Shown piece by piece: positions 25,103 to 34,635 of a stretch of DNA of 64,000 bases (position 1 is its first letter; the number at the start of each line of letters is the position of its first letter). The translations under genes and the position numbers were made by a program. The notes beneath the pieces were generated by a model that saw only the letters and a program-made list of their open reading frames with translations, was not told where the DNA came from and did no database searches. Origin of the DNA: Palsa-504 sp963790065 (GTDB lineage: Bacteria; Actinomycetota; Actinomycetes; Streptosporangiales; Streptosporangiaceae); contig CAWBNK010000034.1 of the NCBI GenBank assembly GCA_963790065.1, forward strand, positions 434,001 to 498,000, in the 5' to 3' direction.

Positions 25103-25135
25103 CGTTTGCTGCCGCCCGCGGCAGGCGCCGGCGGC

Positions 25136-27025
25136 TTAACCGGTGACGGGCACAAGCTCCAGGTAGGAGACGCCCGGCATAGGCAGCTCAAAAGCCACCT
25201 CGAGCACCCCGTCGGCGCCCGCGACCGCCGAAGCAGGCGGCCCGAGTTCGTCCAGCGTGTTCAGCTCCCGCAGCGCCGCCCACTGGCCGTCGTCCGGCCA
25301 GGGTGCCCCGCCGCGCATCCGCTCCCAGGCCGGGACGATGTTGGAGTGCGCCTCGTCGATCCGGTAGTGCCGCACCGTGAACGACGCCCCGGGCGGGGCC
25401 AGCAAACGCACCCGGACCACCCGGTCGAGCAGCGGGTCCCCGGCGATCTTGCTCTGGTCCAGCGTGACGTTCCACACCGCGATGCCGGTCCGCCCGTCGT
25501 CGTGCCGCGCGGCCAGCGCCTCGACCAGCCCGCCGGCCCCGTCGCCGCGTACGTCGGCGGGCAGCCGGGACCGGCCCAGCCGGGCCAGCATGGCCATGGC
25601 CCAGTACCTGGGCTTGCGCAGGTTCCCCACCGACAGCAGCCCGAACCCGCCGTGGAACAGCTCCGGCGGCCTGCCGAGCTCCTCGAAGTGGTCGGAGGCG
25701 ACCCAGTGCGACAGCGCCTCGATCCGCCCCAGCGCCGAGGCCATGCCGCGCAGCAGGAACGCCGCCGCGAATACGGTGTCCCCGACCAGGTGGAAGTGCG
25801 TGGGCGTGGTGCCCCACTCGGTCCACCAGATCGGCGTCCCGCCCCGGCCGAACGACTCAAGCACCGGCCGCAGGTCCAGCGGCACGTTCCCGTAGACGTG
25901 CGTGGACAGGAAGTCCAGCGGCAGGTCCGAGCCCTTCAGGTGGCCGAGCAGCTCGCCGATCCAGCCCGCCGCCGCCGAAGAAGGCCCGCCCACCCGCAGG
26001 CCGGGGTCCACCGACTTGATCGCGCGGGCCGAGACGTCGTACAGCCGGAAGTACTCCTCCGGCGTGCCGGACCAGAACACGTCCAGGTTCGGCTCGTTCC
26101 ACACCTCGAACGACCACCGGGAGGTCACCTCGTCCCGGCCGTAGCGCTGCACCAGGTGAGCGGCCAGGTCGCGGACCAGGTCGGCCCAGCGGTCCCAGTC
26201 CTTCGGCGGCGAGATGATCGCGCCGTAGCTGAACACCGTCTGGCCCGGGTCGCGGGCCAGGTCGCGGGGCATGAAGGACAGCTCGACGACCGGCCGCAGG
26301 CCGATCTCCATCAGCTGGTCGTACACCCGGTCGATGCCGCTGAAGTCGTGCACCGCCCGGGCTCCGGGGCCGCCCGCCTCGGTGTACACCCCGAGGTCGT
26401 CGCCCAAGATGGCGTGCGCGCGGACGGACTGCACGCCAAGCTCGTCGTGCGCGATGCGCAGCGCCTCGCGCACCTCCGGGCCGATCACCCGGCCGCCGGT
26501 CCGGTCCTGGCTCAGCAGGTAGCTCAGGTGTTCCGAGCCGATCATGGGTTCCCACGGACGGCCCAGACCGCCGGCCGTCAGCTGGCCCTCGCCCGGCTCC
26601 CCGACCTCGACCGTCACCACCGGCCGGCCGCCGTTGGCCGCGGCCGGCGCGCTGGCCACCGGTTCGGACAGCGGCCCGGCGGAGGTCCCGTCGGCCACCG
26701 CGGCCACCGCGTACAGCCTGGTCCGGCCCGGCTCACCCGAGGTGTCGGCGTACGGCCCGGCCGGCACGGCCAGGACGTCGCCGCCGCCGTGGTCCAGCAC
26801 CTCATAAGGCTCGCCGGCCGCACGGTAGACCAGGTAGCCGGCCGCGCCCGGGACCGGATCCCAGTCCAGCGTCACGTGCCCCTGCCCGGCTACCGCCCGC
26901 ACCCGGGACGGCGGCGGCAGGCCGTCCGCCGCGCCCTGGCCGCCGTCCTGGCCGGGCCCGCCGCGTCGCCCGATGCGCTCCTCCCACTCGGCCCGTGCTA
27001 CTTCGGCCCGGTCCGGGACCCCCAT
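25136..27025 (-). CDS. GH39-like glycoside hydrolase with fibronectin-III-like domain
   Basis: 629-aa protein. Residues about 40-130 form a fibronectin-III-like module (RVRAVAGQGHVTLDWDPVPG, YLVYRAAG, TRLYAVAAV). About 150-480 is a clan GH-A barrel like beta-xylosidases of GH39, with acid/base Glu in FEVWNEPNLDVFW and nucleophile Glu in IWWTEWGTT. A beta-sandwich tail follows. No signal peptide, so it is probably cytoplasmic and acts on imported oligosaccharides. The start ATG 27025 has GGAGGAG. It follows the GH144 gene on the same strand across a 15-bp repeat array. Confidence 0.8.
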   Translation of the reverse strand: MGVPDRAEVARAEWEERIGRRGGPGQDGGQGAADGLPPPSRVRAVAGQGHVTLDWDPVPGAAGYLVYRAAGEPYEVLDHGGGDVLAVPAGPYADTSGEPGRTRLYAVAAVADGTSAGPLSEPVASAPAAANGGRPVVTVEVGEPGEGQLTAGGLGRPWEPMIGSEHLSYLLSQDRTGGRVIGPEVREALRIAHDELGVQSVRAHAILGDDLGVYTEAGGPGARAVHDFSGIDRVYDQLMEIGLRPVVELSFMPRDLARDPGQTVFSYGAIISPPKDWDRWADLVRDLAAHLVQRYGRDEVTSRWSFEVWNEPNLDVFWSGTPEEYFRLYDVSARAIKSVDPGLRVGGPSSAAAGWIGELLGHLKGSDLPLDFLSTHVYGNVPLDLRPVLESFGRGGTPIWWTEWGTTPTHFHLVGDTVFAAAFLLRGMASALGRIEALSHWVASDHFEELGRPPELFHGGFGLLSVGNLRKPRYWAMAMLARLGRSRLPADVRGDGAGGLVEALAARHDDGRTGIAVWNVTLDQSKIAGDPLLDRVVRVRLLAPPGASFTVRHYRIDEAHSNIVPAWERMRGGAPWPDDGQWAALRELNTLDELGPPASAVAGADGVLEVAFELPMPGVSYLELVPVTG

Positions 27026-27094
27026 CGCACTCCTCCTCCGCAGGTTAATTCTCTTATCTATGCCGAACGGTCCGTGGTACCCGCATCCCGCGCC

Positions 27095-27169
27095 GCGGTC
27101 AGGTGCCCCGCGGTCAGGTGCCCCGCGGTCAGGTGCCCCGTGGTCAGGTGCCCCGTGGTCAGCTGCCCA
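27095..27169. repeat. 15-bp tandem array over the GH144 stop codon
   Basis: Five copies of GCGGTCAGGTGCCCC (last two slightly diverged), period exactly 15. The right-most copy contains the stop codon of the minus-strand GH144 gene, and the other copies repeat that stop triplet in phase. Confidence 0.9.
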
Positions 27170-28823
27170 GCGAGAACGTCTCCATCGACAGGTACGTGCG
27201 CGCCGCCCAGGACACCGGGTCGTTGGCGAAGTCACGCTGGATGGCCCGGTTGTTCAGGGCGTTGTCCAGCGCCGCCATGATCATCGACTGGTCGAGTACC
27301 AGGTCCCGGTGGCCGACCGCGCCGCTGACCGGGTCCACCGCGTCGAAGAAGCCGACGGGCCCGTACAGGCCTGGGTAGTCGGTGCGCAGCGCCTGGATGT
27401 TGGCGTAGGCCTGCTGCGGCGCCACGTCAAGCGCGATGAACGACGCGTGCGGGGTCACCACGTTCTCGGTGGCGCAGCCGTGGCACTGCGACAGCCCCTC
27501 GTTCGGGTTGCTGGCCGTGGCGCCGGTCCCGAAGTAGGGGAAGGTCAGGCCCTCGACGCCGTAGCCGCTGTAGTCGCCGGTGTCGTCCGGCGTGCTGGAC
27601 GGCGACATGCCCCACACCTTGTAGCCGAGCTGCTGGGTGGCGTACTTGATCTGGACCTGGACGGTGCGGGCGTCCGCCAGACCGAAGCTGCTGGTACCCC
27701 AGCTGGTCTCCGGCACCACCAGGTTCGGCATCATGGCTTCGAACATGCCGCCCGAGTAGGTCGGAATGAAGGTCAGGTTGCTGCCGGGGTAGGTGTAGTG
27801 GCCCTCCCAGACCTCGAACTTCTGCCCGGACTGCGGGTCGGTGATGCTCTGCCAGTAACCGCCCATGGGCCACTGTCCCTGCCAGGAGAAGTCGGGGTCG
27901 GTGCTCTGGCAGGCCGCGAACGGCGCCTTCGGCGGCAGGATCCGCCAGCTGCGCCACCACACGTTGCCCGGCATCTGGTGCAGGCCCATGCCGATGTAGG
28001 CCGAGATCCGCGGGTCACTGTAGAGGGCGCCGTTGTGGTAGTAGTACTGCTCCGCGTTGTTGCCCACATAGGGCGGCAGCCCGACGTAGTACCCGCCGAA
28101 CATCTGGCCGGTCGGCTGGTTCCCCGGGATCGCCGGGTTGGTGTTGCACTGCGTCTCGGCCCGGTTGTCGTAGAAGATCCCGAAGTTCATCGGCGCGATC
28201 AGGCTGTCCGCCAGGTGAGCCAGCTCCGGCATGGCCTGCCGGACTACGATCAGCCCGGACGCGTACCAGCCGTTGTCAACGTTGGAGACGAAGAAGCAGT
28301 TGTTGTTCGTCGGCGCCGCCCCGGCCGGGCAGTCACCCTGGCCCGGGTTGGTGAGCACGTCGCCGTTGGTGGTGTCGTACCACTGGTACAGGAAGCCGTC
28401 GTAACGCTGCAGGTGCGACACCTCGGTCAGCGTGGCCTGCACCCTGGCCTTAGCCTGGGCCTCGTTGATGATGCCCAGGTCCCGGGCCGAGACCACGGCC
28501 CACAGGTACACCCCGATGTTGGCCGCGGAGGTGTATTGGCCTTCGGTGGTGGGGGTGGCCGATCCGTTGGCGAACGTGAGGTTGTCCATCGGCAGGTTGG
28601 TCGCCGTGTCGATGTCGTCGCCGTAGAACTTCCACGTATCCCGGGCGATGGACAGCAGGTTGGCCCGCTGCGCCGCGCTCAGCCCGGAGTAACTAGCCAC
28701 GCCGGGCTGGCCGCCGGCCGCGGCCCCGGTGGCGCTGGCCTGCTGGAGCGGGGCCAGCAGCGCGACGGCCAGGGCCGCCGCGATAATCCATAGGTATCTC
28801 ATCCTGCGTACTGAGGAGATCAT
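27159..28823 (-). CDS. Secreted GH144-like (Glycoamylase, PF10091) glucanase
   Basis: 554-aa secreted protein. A signal peptide (VRRMRYLWIIAAALAVALLA, cleavage near ASA-TG) precedes an alpha/alpha-barrel domain of the PF10091 type, with YYYHNGALYSDPRISAYIG, WWRSWRILPP, WEGHYTYPGSNLTFIPTYSG and TPHASFIALDVAP. Characterised members of this family (GH144) are endo-beta-1,2-glucanases, so cleavage of beta-1,2-glucan is the best guess. Its ATG overlaps the stop of the second ABC ATPase by 4 bp, so enzyme and importer are made together. ATG 28802 (MRYLW) is an alternative start. Confidence 0.75.
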   Translation of the reverse strand: MISSVRRMRYLWIIAAALAVALLAPLQQASATGAAAGGQPGVASYSGLSAAQRANLLSIARDTWKFYGDDIDTATNLPMDNLTFANGSATPTTEGQYTSAANIGVYLWAVVSARDLGIINEAQAKARVQATLTEVSHLQRYDGFLYQWYDTTNGDVLTNPGQGDCPAGAAPTNNNCFFVSNVDNGWYASGLIVVRQAMPELAHLADSLIAPMNFGIFYDNRAETQCNTNPAIPGNQPTGQMFGGYYVGLPPYVGNNAEQYYYHNGALYSDPRISAYIGMGLHQMPGNVWWRSWRILPPKAPFAACQSTDPDFSWQGQWPMGGYWQSITDPQSGQKFEVWEGHYTYPGSNLTFIPTYSGGMFEAMMPNLVVPETSWGTSSFGLADARTVQVQIKYATQQLGYKVWGMSPSSTPDDTGDYSGYGVEGLTFPYFGTGATASNPNEGLSQCHGCATENVVTPHASFIALDVAPQQAYANIQALRTDYPGLYGPVGFFDAVDPVSGAVGHRDLVLDQSMIMAALDNALNNRAIQRDFANDPVSWAARTYLSMETFSLGS

Positions 28824-29680
28824 TTTCCGTCCCTGCGTGTCTGAGCGCTGCCTGTGTGAGCATTAGCTGTCGCGAACGGATTGGGCACCGCGTTGAGCAG
28901 CTGGATCGTGTAGCTGTGCGTGGGATGCTGCAGGACCTGCTTGGTCGGGCCCTGCTCGACGATCCGCCCGGAGTTGAGCACGAGGATCTCGTCGGTGACC
29001 AGCCGGGCGGACAGCAGGTCGTGCGTGATGTAGAGCAGGCTCAGCCCGCGCTGCCGGCGCAGGTCGGCCAGCAGCTTGAGCACGCCGGCCCGCAGCGAGA
29101 CGTCCAGCATCGAGACCGGCTCGTCGGCCACGATCAGCGCCGGGTCGCTGCCCAGGGCCCGGGCGATGAGCACCCGCTGCCGCTGCCCGCCGGACAGCTG
29201 GTGCGGGAGCTTGGGGGCGAACTGGCTGGCCGGGGTGAGCCCCACGGTCTCCAGCAGCTCGCTGACCCGGTCCCGGGCCTGCGCGGCGGACAGACCCAGG
29301 AAATTCTGGACCGGCCGCGTCACCGTGTACTCCACGGTGTGCAGCGGGTTGAGCGCGCCGTAGGGGTCCTGGAAGACCATCTGCACCTGGTGGTGCAGCC
29401 GGCGCAGCCCGCCCGCGCGCAGCCGCCCGACCGAGGTGTCACCGTAGCGGATCTCGCCGGCGCTGGGCCGTTCCGAACCGGTGATCATCTTGGCCAGCGT
29501 GCTCTTGCCGCTGCCGCTCGCCCCGACCAGGCCCACGGCCGCGCCGGGCGGGATCGTGAACGAGACGTCGTCCACCGCCGTGACGGTTTTCCTGTCCCGC
29601 CCGCGTACCCGGTAGGTCTTCGAGACGCCGCTGACCGCCAGGGCCGGGTTGATCGTCGCTGTGTCGTAGTCAACGGACAC
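28820..29680 (-). CDS. Oligopeptide/oligosaccharide ABC transporter ATPase (DppF/OppF-like)
   Basis: 286-aa ATPase of the peptide/opine/nickel-type importer group. Walker A GLVGASGSGKSTLAKM, Q-loop QMVFQDPYGALNP, signature LSGGQRQRVLIARAL and Walker B LIVADEPVSMLD are intact. The C-terminus TKQVLQHPTHSYTIQLLNAVP is the OppF-type tail. It starts with GTG 29680, overlapping the partner ATPase by 11 bp, and overlaps GH144 by 4 bp at its end. Confidence 0.9.
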   Translation of the reverse strand: MSVDYDTATINPALAVSGVSKTYRVRGRDRKTVTAVDDVSFTIPPGAAVGLVGASGSGKSTLAKMITGSERPSAGEIRYGDTSVGRLRAGGLRRLHHQVQMVFQDPYGALNPLHTVEYTVTRPVQNFLGLSAAQARDRVSELLETVGLTPASQFAPKLPHQLSGGQRQRVLIARALGSDPALIVADEPVSMLDVSLRAGVLKLLADLRRQRGLSLLYITHDLLSARLVTDEILVLNSGRIVEQGPTKQVLQHPTHSYTIQLLNAVPNPFATANAHTGSAQTRRDGK

Positions 29681-30674
29681 TTCCGGCCTCCATTTCCACG
29701 TGGCCCGCGCGGGCCCGCACGTGGCAGGCCGCCCGGCCCGGCTCCAGTGCCGCCAGCGGGGGATCGGCCGTGCGGCAGATGTCCTCGGCCAGCGGGCAGC
29801 GGGGTTCGAACGAGCAACCGGTGTTCGGCAGGGACAGGTCAGGCGGGGTACCGGGGATGCCGCCGATCCGGACCTCGTCGGCGCGCGGGTCGCCGTAGCA
29901 GCTCAGCAGCGCCTCGGTGTAGGGGTGGTGCAGCCCGTGCGCCATCACGGCGGACGGCTGGTCCTCCACGATCCGGCCCGCGTACATGACCATGACCCGG
30001 TCCGTGGCCTCCAGCACCGTGCCCAGGTCGTGGCTGATCAGGACCGCGGTGAAGCCGCGGTCCCGCTGCAGGTCCTTGATCGTCGCCATCACCGCCTGCT
30101 GCACGATCACGTCCAGCGCGGTGGTCGGCTCGTCGAAGACGATCAGGCGCGGCTCCAGGGCCAGCGCCAGCGCGATCGAGACCCGCTGCCGCATCCCGCC
30201 GGACAGCTCGTGCGGGAACCGGCCCAGCATCCCCGCGTCCAGCCGGACGCTCTCCAGCAGCGCCGTGCCGCGGCGCCTGATGCCGTCGGCCGACAGGTCG
30301 TCGCCGCTCCGGGCGTGCGCCTTGAGCACGTCGCCGAACTGGCGGCCGATGCTGCGTACCGGGTTCAGTGCGTTCATGCCGCTCTGCAGGACCAGCGCGA
30401 ACCCGTTGCGCCGCTGCCGCCGCAGCCGCTCGCCGGTCAGGCTGCTGATGTCGGTGCCGTCGAAGGTGATGACACCGGACTCCAGCCGGGCCGGCGGGCG
30501 CAGCATCCGGGTCAGGGCGTACCCGAGCGTGGTCTTCCCGCACCCGGACTCGCCGACCAGCCCGACGAACTCGCCTTGCTCCAGGGTCAGGTCCACGTCG
30601 CGGACCGACCAGATCCGCTGGCCGCGGCTCGGCTCGTAGACGACGTTGACGCCGCGTGCCTCCAGTAGTGCCAT
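29670..30674 (-). CDS. ABC transporter ATPase (DppD/OppD-like)
   Basis: 334-aa partner ATPase. Walker A GLVGESGCGKTTL, signature LSGGMRQRVSIALAL, Walker B LIVFDEPTTALD and an OppD-type C-terminal Cys cluster (CSFEPRCPLAEDICRT), which in the family can hold an Fe-S cluster, are visible. ATG 30674 overlaps the permease stop by one base (TGATG). The longer upstream reading is a shadow of the permease. Confidence 0.9.
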   Translation of the reverse strand: MALLEARGVNVVYEPSRGQRIWSVRDVDLTLEQGEFVGLVGESGCGKTTLGYALTRMLRPPARLESGVITFDGTDISSLTGERLRRQRRNGFALVLQSGMNALNPVRSIGRQFGDVLKAHARSGDDLSADGIRRRGTALLESVRLDAGMLGRFPHELSGGMRQRVSIALALALEPRLIVFDEPTTALDVIVQQAVMATIKDLQRDRGFTAVLISHDLGTVLEATDRVMVMYAGRIVEDQPSAVMAHGLHHPYTEALLSCYGDPRADEVRIGGIPGTPPDLSLPNTGCSFEPRCPLAEDICRTADPPLAALEPGRAACHVRARAGHVEMEAGSVR

Positions 30675-31615
30675 CACTTCTCCCGCAGCCGTGGGTTGGA
30701 CAGCGCGTCGACGCCGAAGTTGATCAGCGTGAACGACACCATCAGCAAGACGATGGCCAGGCCGGGTGCGAGCACCATCAGCCACTGGCCGGTGAGCAGC
30801 GCGTTCTGCTGCTCGGCGGCGTACAAGATGGTGCCCCAGCTGACCGTGGCCGGGTTGCCCAGGCCGAGGAACTCCAGGCTGGCCTCGGCCAGCACCGCGG
30901 CGGTGGCGGCGGAAAAGAAGCTGGCCGCCACCAGCGAGGTCATGTTGGGCAGGATCTCCCGGAACACCACCCGGAACAGCCGCTCCCCGGAGAACGCCGC
31001 CGAGGTCACGAACTCGCGGGTGCGCAGCGTCACGGTCTGGCTGCGGATCACCCGGGCCCCGGTGGCCCAGCCGGTGAACGCCACCACCAGCACGATCGTC
31101 CACACCGAACGGTTCTGCAGGTACGCGGCCAGGATGATCATCAGCGGCAGCGCGGGGATCACCAGCGCGAGGTTGGTCACGAAGCCGAGTACCTCGTCGA
31201 CCAGGCCGGGCCGGTACCCCGAGATCAGGCCGAAGGTCACCGCTACCAGGGTGGCCAGCCCCCCGGCTATCAGGCCGACGATCAGGGAGACCCGCGCGCC
31301 GAAGATCAGCTGCGAGAACACGTCCTGGCCGTTGCCCGTGGTGCCGAGCAGGTTGGTGCCGCTGGGCCCCTTGTACGGGGTGAACGAGGTGGCGGTGGGC
31401 GAGTGCGGCGCGATCAGCGGCGCGAACACCGCCACCAGAATGATCAGCCCGAGGATGATCATCCCGGTCCGGGCCTTGCCGTTGCTCCACAGCGTGCGCA
31501 GCGCCCGCCCGATGAACCGCAGCGGCCCGGGGACCGGACCGGCGGCGCCGCCCGGCACGCGTACCGCGCTGCCCGGCGCCTCGGGCGGCGGTACGGCGGT
31601 AGTGATGATGGTCAT
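30674..31615 (-). CDS. ABC transporter permease (DppC-like)
   Basis: 313-aa inner-membrane permease with about six helices. It has a DppC-type N-terminal extension and the coupling-loop signature EAASLEFLGLGNPATVSWGTI-like segment (LAEASLEFLGLGNPATVSWG). It forms the translocation channel with the next gene. Its ATG overlaps the upstream stop by 4 bp. Confidence 0.9.
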   Translation of the reverse strand: MTIITTAVPPPEAPGSAVRVPGGAAGPVPGPLRFIGRALRTLWSNGKARTGMIILGLIILVAVFAPLIAPHSPTATSFTPYKGPSGTNLLGTTGNGQDVFSQLIFGARVSLIVGLIAGGLATLVAVTFGLISGYRPGLVDEVLGFVTNLALVIPALPLMIILAAYLQNRSVWTIVLVVAFTGWATGARVIRSQTVTLRTREFVTSAAFSGERLFRVVFREILPNMTSLVAASFFSAATAAVLAEASLEFLGLGNPATVSWGTILYAAEQQNALLTGQWLMVLAPGLAIVLLMVSFTLINFGVDALSNPRLREK

Positions 31616-32601
31616 GTCGCACTCCTGACGCGCGGGTCGAGCCGGACGTACAGCAGGTCGACGATGAAGATCGCGACCAGCATGGTGAGCGTGATGACCA
31701 GGAACAGCGCCTGCATCAGCGGGAAATCGTGGTTGGTCACCGCGGTGAACAGCAGCCCGCCCACGCCCGGGTAGCTGAACACGCCCTCGACCAGCACCGC
31801 GCCGCCGACCACCGCTCCCAGCGACAGGCCGAACGCCGTGACGTTGGGCAGCAGCGCGTTGCGCGCCGCGTACAGCAGCGCGACGGTCCGCGTTCGCAGG
31901 CCGTTGGCCTCGGCGAACGTTATGTAGTCCTCGCCCAGGGTGTTGATCATGTTGTTGCGCATGCCGAACACCCAGCCCGACAGCGCGGTGATGGCCAGCG
32001 TGACCCCGGGCAGCACGCTGTGCTGCAGCGCGTCACCCAAGAAGGACAGGCTCCAGTTCGGCGCCGTGCCCGGGCTGTACCCTCCCTTGATCGGGAACCA
32101 GCCGTACTTGAAGGCCAGCAGGTACAGCAGCAGCAGGCCGAGCCAGAACGGCGGGAACGCTCCGAAGAACGTGGCCCCCACCGTGATCGAGGCGTCGCTC
32201 GCCCGGCCGCGGTGCCAGCCCGCGTAGATCCCGAGCAGCGTGCCCACCACGAACGCGACGATGGTCGTCACGCCCACCAGCACCAGCGTCCACGGCAGGG
32301 CCTTGCCGATGGTCTGCGCCACGGTCTGGCTCGGGAAGGAGTACGAGGTGCCGAAGTTGAAGGTGAAGATGCCCTTCAGGTAATCCCAGTACTGGACGAA
32401 CAGGCTGGCATGCGGCACGCCGAGCTGGGCCTCGATGGCGGCGCGTTCCGCGTTGGTGATCGGGACCCCGGCCGACGCGAGCTTGCCCAGCGCCGCGTCG
32501 ACCGGTGAGCCAGGCATGAGCCTGGGCAGGATGAAATTCAGCGTGATGGCTGCCCACAGCGTGATGATGAACAGCACCACCTTGCGCACTACGTACCTCA
32601 C
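31612..32601 (-). CDS. ABC transporter permease (DppB-like)
   Basis: 329-aa permease beginning MRYVVRKVVLFIITLWAAIT, with the DppB-type extracytoplasmic segment after helix 1 (LMPGSPVDAAL) and the coupling motif region EDYITFAEANGLRTRTVALLYAARNALLPNV. Second gene of the operon, 38 bp after the binding protein. Confidence 0.9.
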   Translation of the reverse strand: MRYVVRKVVLFIITLWAAITLNFILPRLMPGSPVDAALGKLASAGVPITNAERAAIEAQLGVPHASLFVQYWDYLKGIFTFNFGTSYSFPSQTVAQTIGKALPWTLVLVGVTTIVAFVVGTLLGIYAGWHRGRASDASITVGATFFGAFPPFWLGLLLLYLLAFKYGWFPIKGGYSPGTAPNWSLSFLGDALQHSVLPGVTLAITALSGWVFGMRNNMINTLGEDYITFAEANGLRTRTVALLYAARNALLPNVTAFGLSLGAVVGGAVLVEGVFSYPGVGGLLFTAVTNHDFPLMQALFLVITLTMLVAIFIVDLLYVRLDPRVRSAT

Positions 32602-32639
32602 CGCGCGCTCCTTCCGACGGACCGGCTACCCGGGGCGCC

Positions 32640-34313
32640 TCAGGCCTTGACCAGGTGGGTCACGACCGTCAGCAGCGCGTCGGTGTAGGGGGTCGGCAGG
32701 GTGTACGGGTTGCTGGCCGACGGCCAGCCGGTGAAGTGCTTGGTGGAGAACACGCCCCAGCTGCCGCCGTAGTACAGCAGGACGACCGGGAGGTTGTTGT
32801 ACATCATCGTCTCGAGCTTGTCGGTCGCCTGCCGCTGCGCGGCGGGGCTGGTGGTCGCGGCTAGCGCGGCCAGGGCATTGTTTACCCCGGCGTTGCTGTA
32901 CCGCTCGAAGTTGTTCACCGTGGGCGTGTGCACCGGGGTCGCGTAGGCGCTGTTCAGCGCCAGGTTGAAATCGTTGTACGGGATGCCGGTGCCGCCGAAG
33001 CCGCCGATCGCCGCATTGAACGTGCCGGCCTGGGTCGTCTGCGAGTACTGCGCGTACTGCGGCTCGTCCAGGGTCACCTTGATGCCGACCTTCCCGAGTT
33101 CGGTGCTGATCTCGGTGGCGGCCGCGGCCCAGTCGGTGAAGCTGTTCGGCAGCGTGATGGTCATGCTGGCCTGCGTGCCGTTCGGGCCGACCAGCTTGCC
33201 GCCGCGCAGGGTGTAACCGGCCTTGGCGAACGCCGCCATGGCGGCCGGAATGCTCTGGCTGACCACGCCTCCGTTGGGCAGGCTCGAGCTCAGCCACTGC
33301 TGCTCGTTCGGCAGGATGATCCCGCTTGTGCTGGCCGCCGCCATGTAGCCGTTGACGGCCTTCTTGGCGATCGTGGCGCGGTCCAGCGACAGCGAGACGC
33401 CCTGGCGGAAGTTGACGTTGCTGTACGGCGCCTGGGTGAGGTTGAGGAACAGGCCGATGGTGCCGCCGGGCGGGAACCAGTATTTGTTCGTGGCCGGGTC
33501 ACGGTTCACGTAGGTCGCCTGGACGTCAGGCAGGTACTGGTACGCCCAGTCGAACTGGCCGCTGCTGACTTCCAGCTGGTTCGTGGCCTGGCTGGTCGCC
33601 TGGGCCGGGAACACCACCGAGGTCGGCGCGATCGTCGACGCGCCCCAGTACAGCGTGTTCTTAGTCAGCGTGTACTGGGTCGGTGAGAAGCTGCTCAGCT
33701 TGAACGGCCCGGTACCGACCGGGTGGGTGTTGGTGAAGGTCACCGGGTTGGCGACCGTCGACCAGATGTGCTTGGGCACGATCGGGGTCTGCGCGATCGT
33801 CGCGGCGAACGGGACGTTGGGCGCCTTGAAGGTGAACGTGACGTTGTTGCCCGAGGCGGAGACGCCGGTGATCTGCGACCAGATCCCGTTGGTGTCGAGC
33901 GCCGGGTACTTCTTCATCAGGTCGAACGTGAAGACCACGTCGGCGGGGGTGAAGGCGGTGCCGTCGCTCCACTTCACGCCCGGCCGGATGGTGTAGACCA
34001 GCGTCGTGGGGTTGGTGAACTTGTACCCGGTGGCCAGGAACGGCGTGTAGCTGCCGTTGACCGTGCTGACCGTCTCCAGCGGCGCGTAGATCAGGCGGGA
34101 GCCGCCCAGCTCTCCGGTGGGGTTGAGCGGGTTGAAGTCCTCCACCAGCGTCGGGTTGCCGACGTCACCCTGGATGGTCAGGACGCCGCCGCCGGCGGCA
34201 GTGCCGCTGGCGCCGCCGGATGAGTTGGACGAGCAGGCGGCCGCGGAGGCCGCCACCAGTCCCGCGGCGCACAGGGCGACCGCGGCCGATCTCAGATGCG
34301 GAAGGGGGTTCAT
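32640..34313 (-). CDS. ABC transporter substrate-binding lipoprotein (SBP_bac_5)
   Basis: 557-aa extracellular solute-binding protein, family 5 (OppA/DppA-like). The lipoprotein signal peptide runs from residue 1 (HLRSAAVALCAAGLVAASAA) with lipobox SAAAC and Cys about 26. The mature protein shows WSDGTAFTPADVVFTFDLM, NTHPVGTGPFKL and YSNVNFRQGVSLSLDR, all standard family segments. Although the class is named for peptides, several members bind oligosaccharides. Placement with GH144 suggests glucan fragments here (inference). ATG 34313 has GAGGAGAA upstream; the longer reading is not homologous. Confidence 0.88.
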   Translation of the reverse strand: MNPLPHLRSAAVALCAAGLVAASAAACSSNSSGGASGTAAGGGVLTIQGDVGNPTLVEDFNPLNPTGELGGSRLIYAPLETVSTVNGSYTPFLATGYKFTNPTTLVYTIRPGVKWSDGTAFTPADVVFTFDLMKKYPALDTNGIWSQITGVSASGNNVTFTFKAPNVPFAATIAQTPIVPKHIWSTVANPVTFTNTHPVGTGPFKLSSFSPTQYTLTKNTLYWGASTIAPTSVVFPAQATSQATNQLEVSSGQFDWAYQYLPDVQATYVNRDPATNKYWFPPGGTIGLFLNLTQAPYSNVNFRQGVSLSLDRATIAKKAVNGYMAAASTSGIILPNEQQWLSSSLPNGGVVSQSIPAAMAAFAKAGYTLRGGKLVGPNGTQASMTITLPNSFTDWAAAATEISTELGKVGIKVTLDEPQYAQYSQTTQAGTFNAAIGGFGGTGIPYNDFNLALNSAYATPVHTPTVNNFERYSNAGVNNALAALAATTSPAAQRQATDKLETMMYNNLPVVLLYYGGSWGVFSTKHFTGWPSASNPYTLPTPYTDALLTVVTHLVKA

Positions 34314-34635
34314 GTGGTTCTCCTCATTGGTGCCGGTCAGTCGGCTGGGTGCCGCGCCCGGCGGGCAAGCGTTTCCGGGCCGAGCCCGGTCTGGACGAAG
34401 AAGCGACACCGAGCTGAGCCCGGTCCGCTTGGGCAAGGGGTGCCGGGCCGAGTCGGCTCCGGCCAGGAAAGGCTGGAGCAAGCCATAGCGCTCCGGATGC
34501 TGAGGTGCAGCCGTGAGCGCCGCTCGGCGGATCCCATCAGCCACATCAGCCCCGACTGCCCCAAAATGAGCGAAGTATTCGTGCGGGCTTGAATCACGCT
34601 GGCCCGGCCAGCGCTTCGGGAATCAGCCCAGCAGC
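34314..34635. other. Intergenic region upstream of the ABC operon
   Basis: 322 bp without a gene. It should hold the operon promoter. Degenerate LacI-like sites are visible: GCAAGCGTTTCC (34365-34376), AGCGCT (34487-34492) and AGCGCTTC (34610-34617), each sharing the core of the operators at 35716-35759. No clear -35/-10 pair is seen. Confidence 0.4.

Noticed and set aside
28820..34313. Peptide transporter in the strict sense
   Set aside because: The class is peptide-type by sequence, but the coupled glucanase and LacI repressor make sugar import more likely; left as inference and not as a fact.
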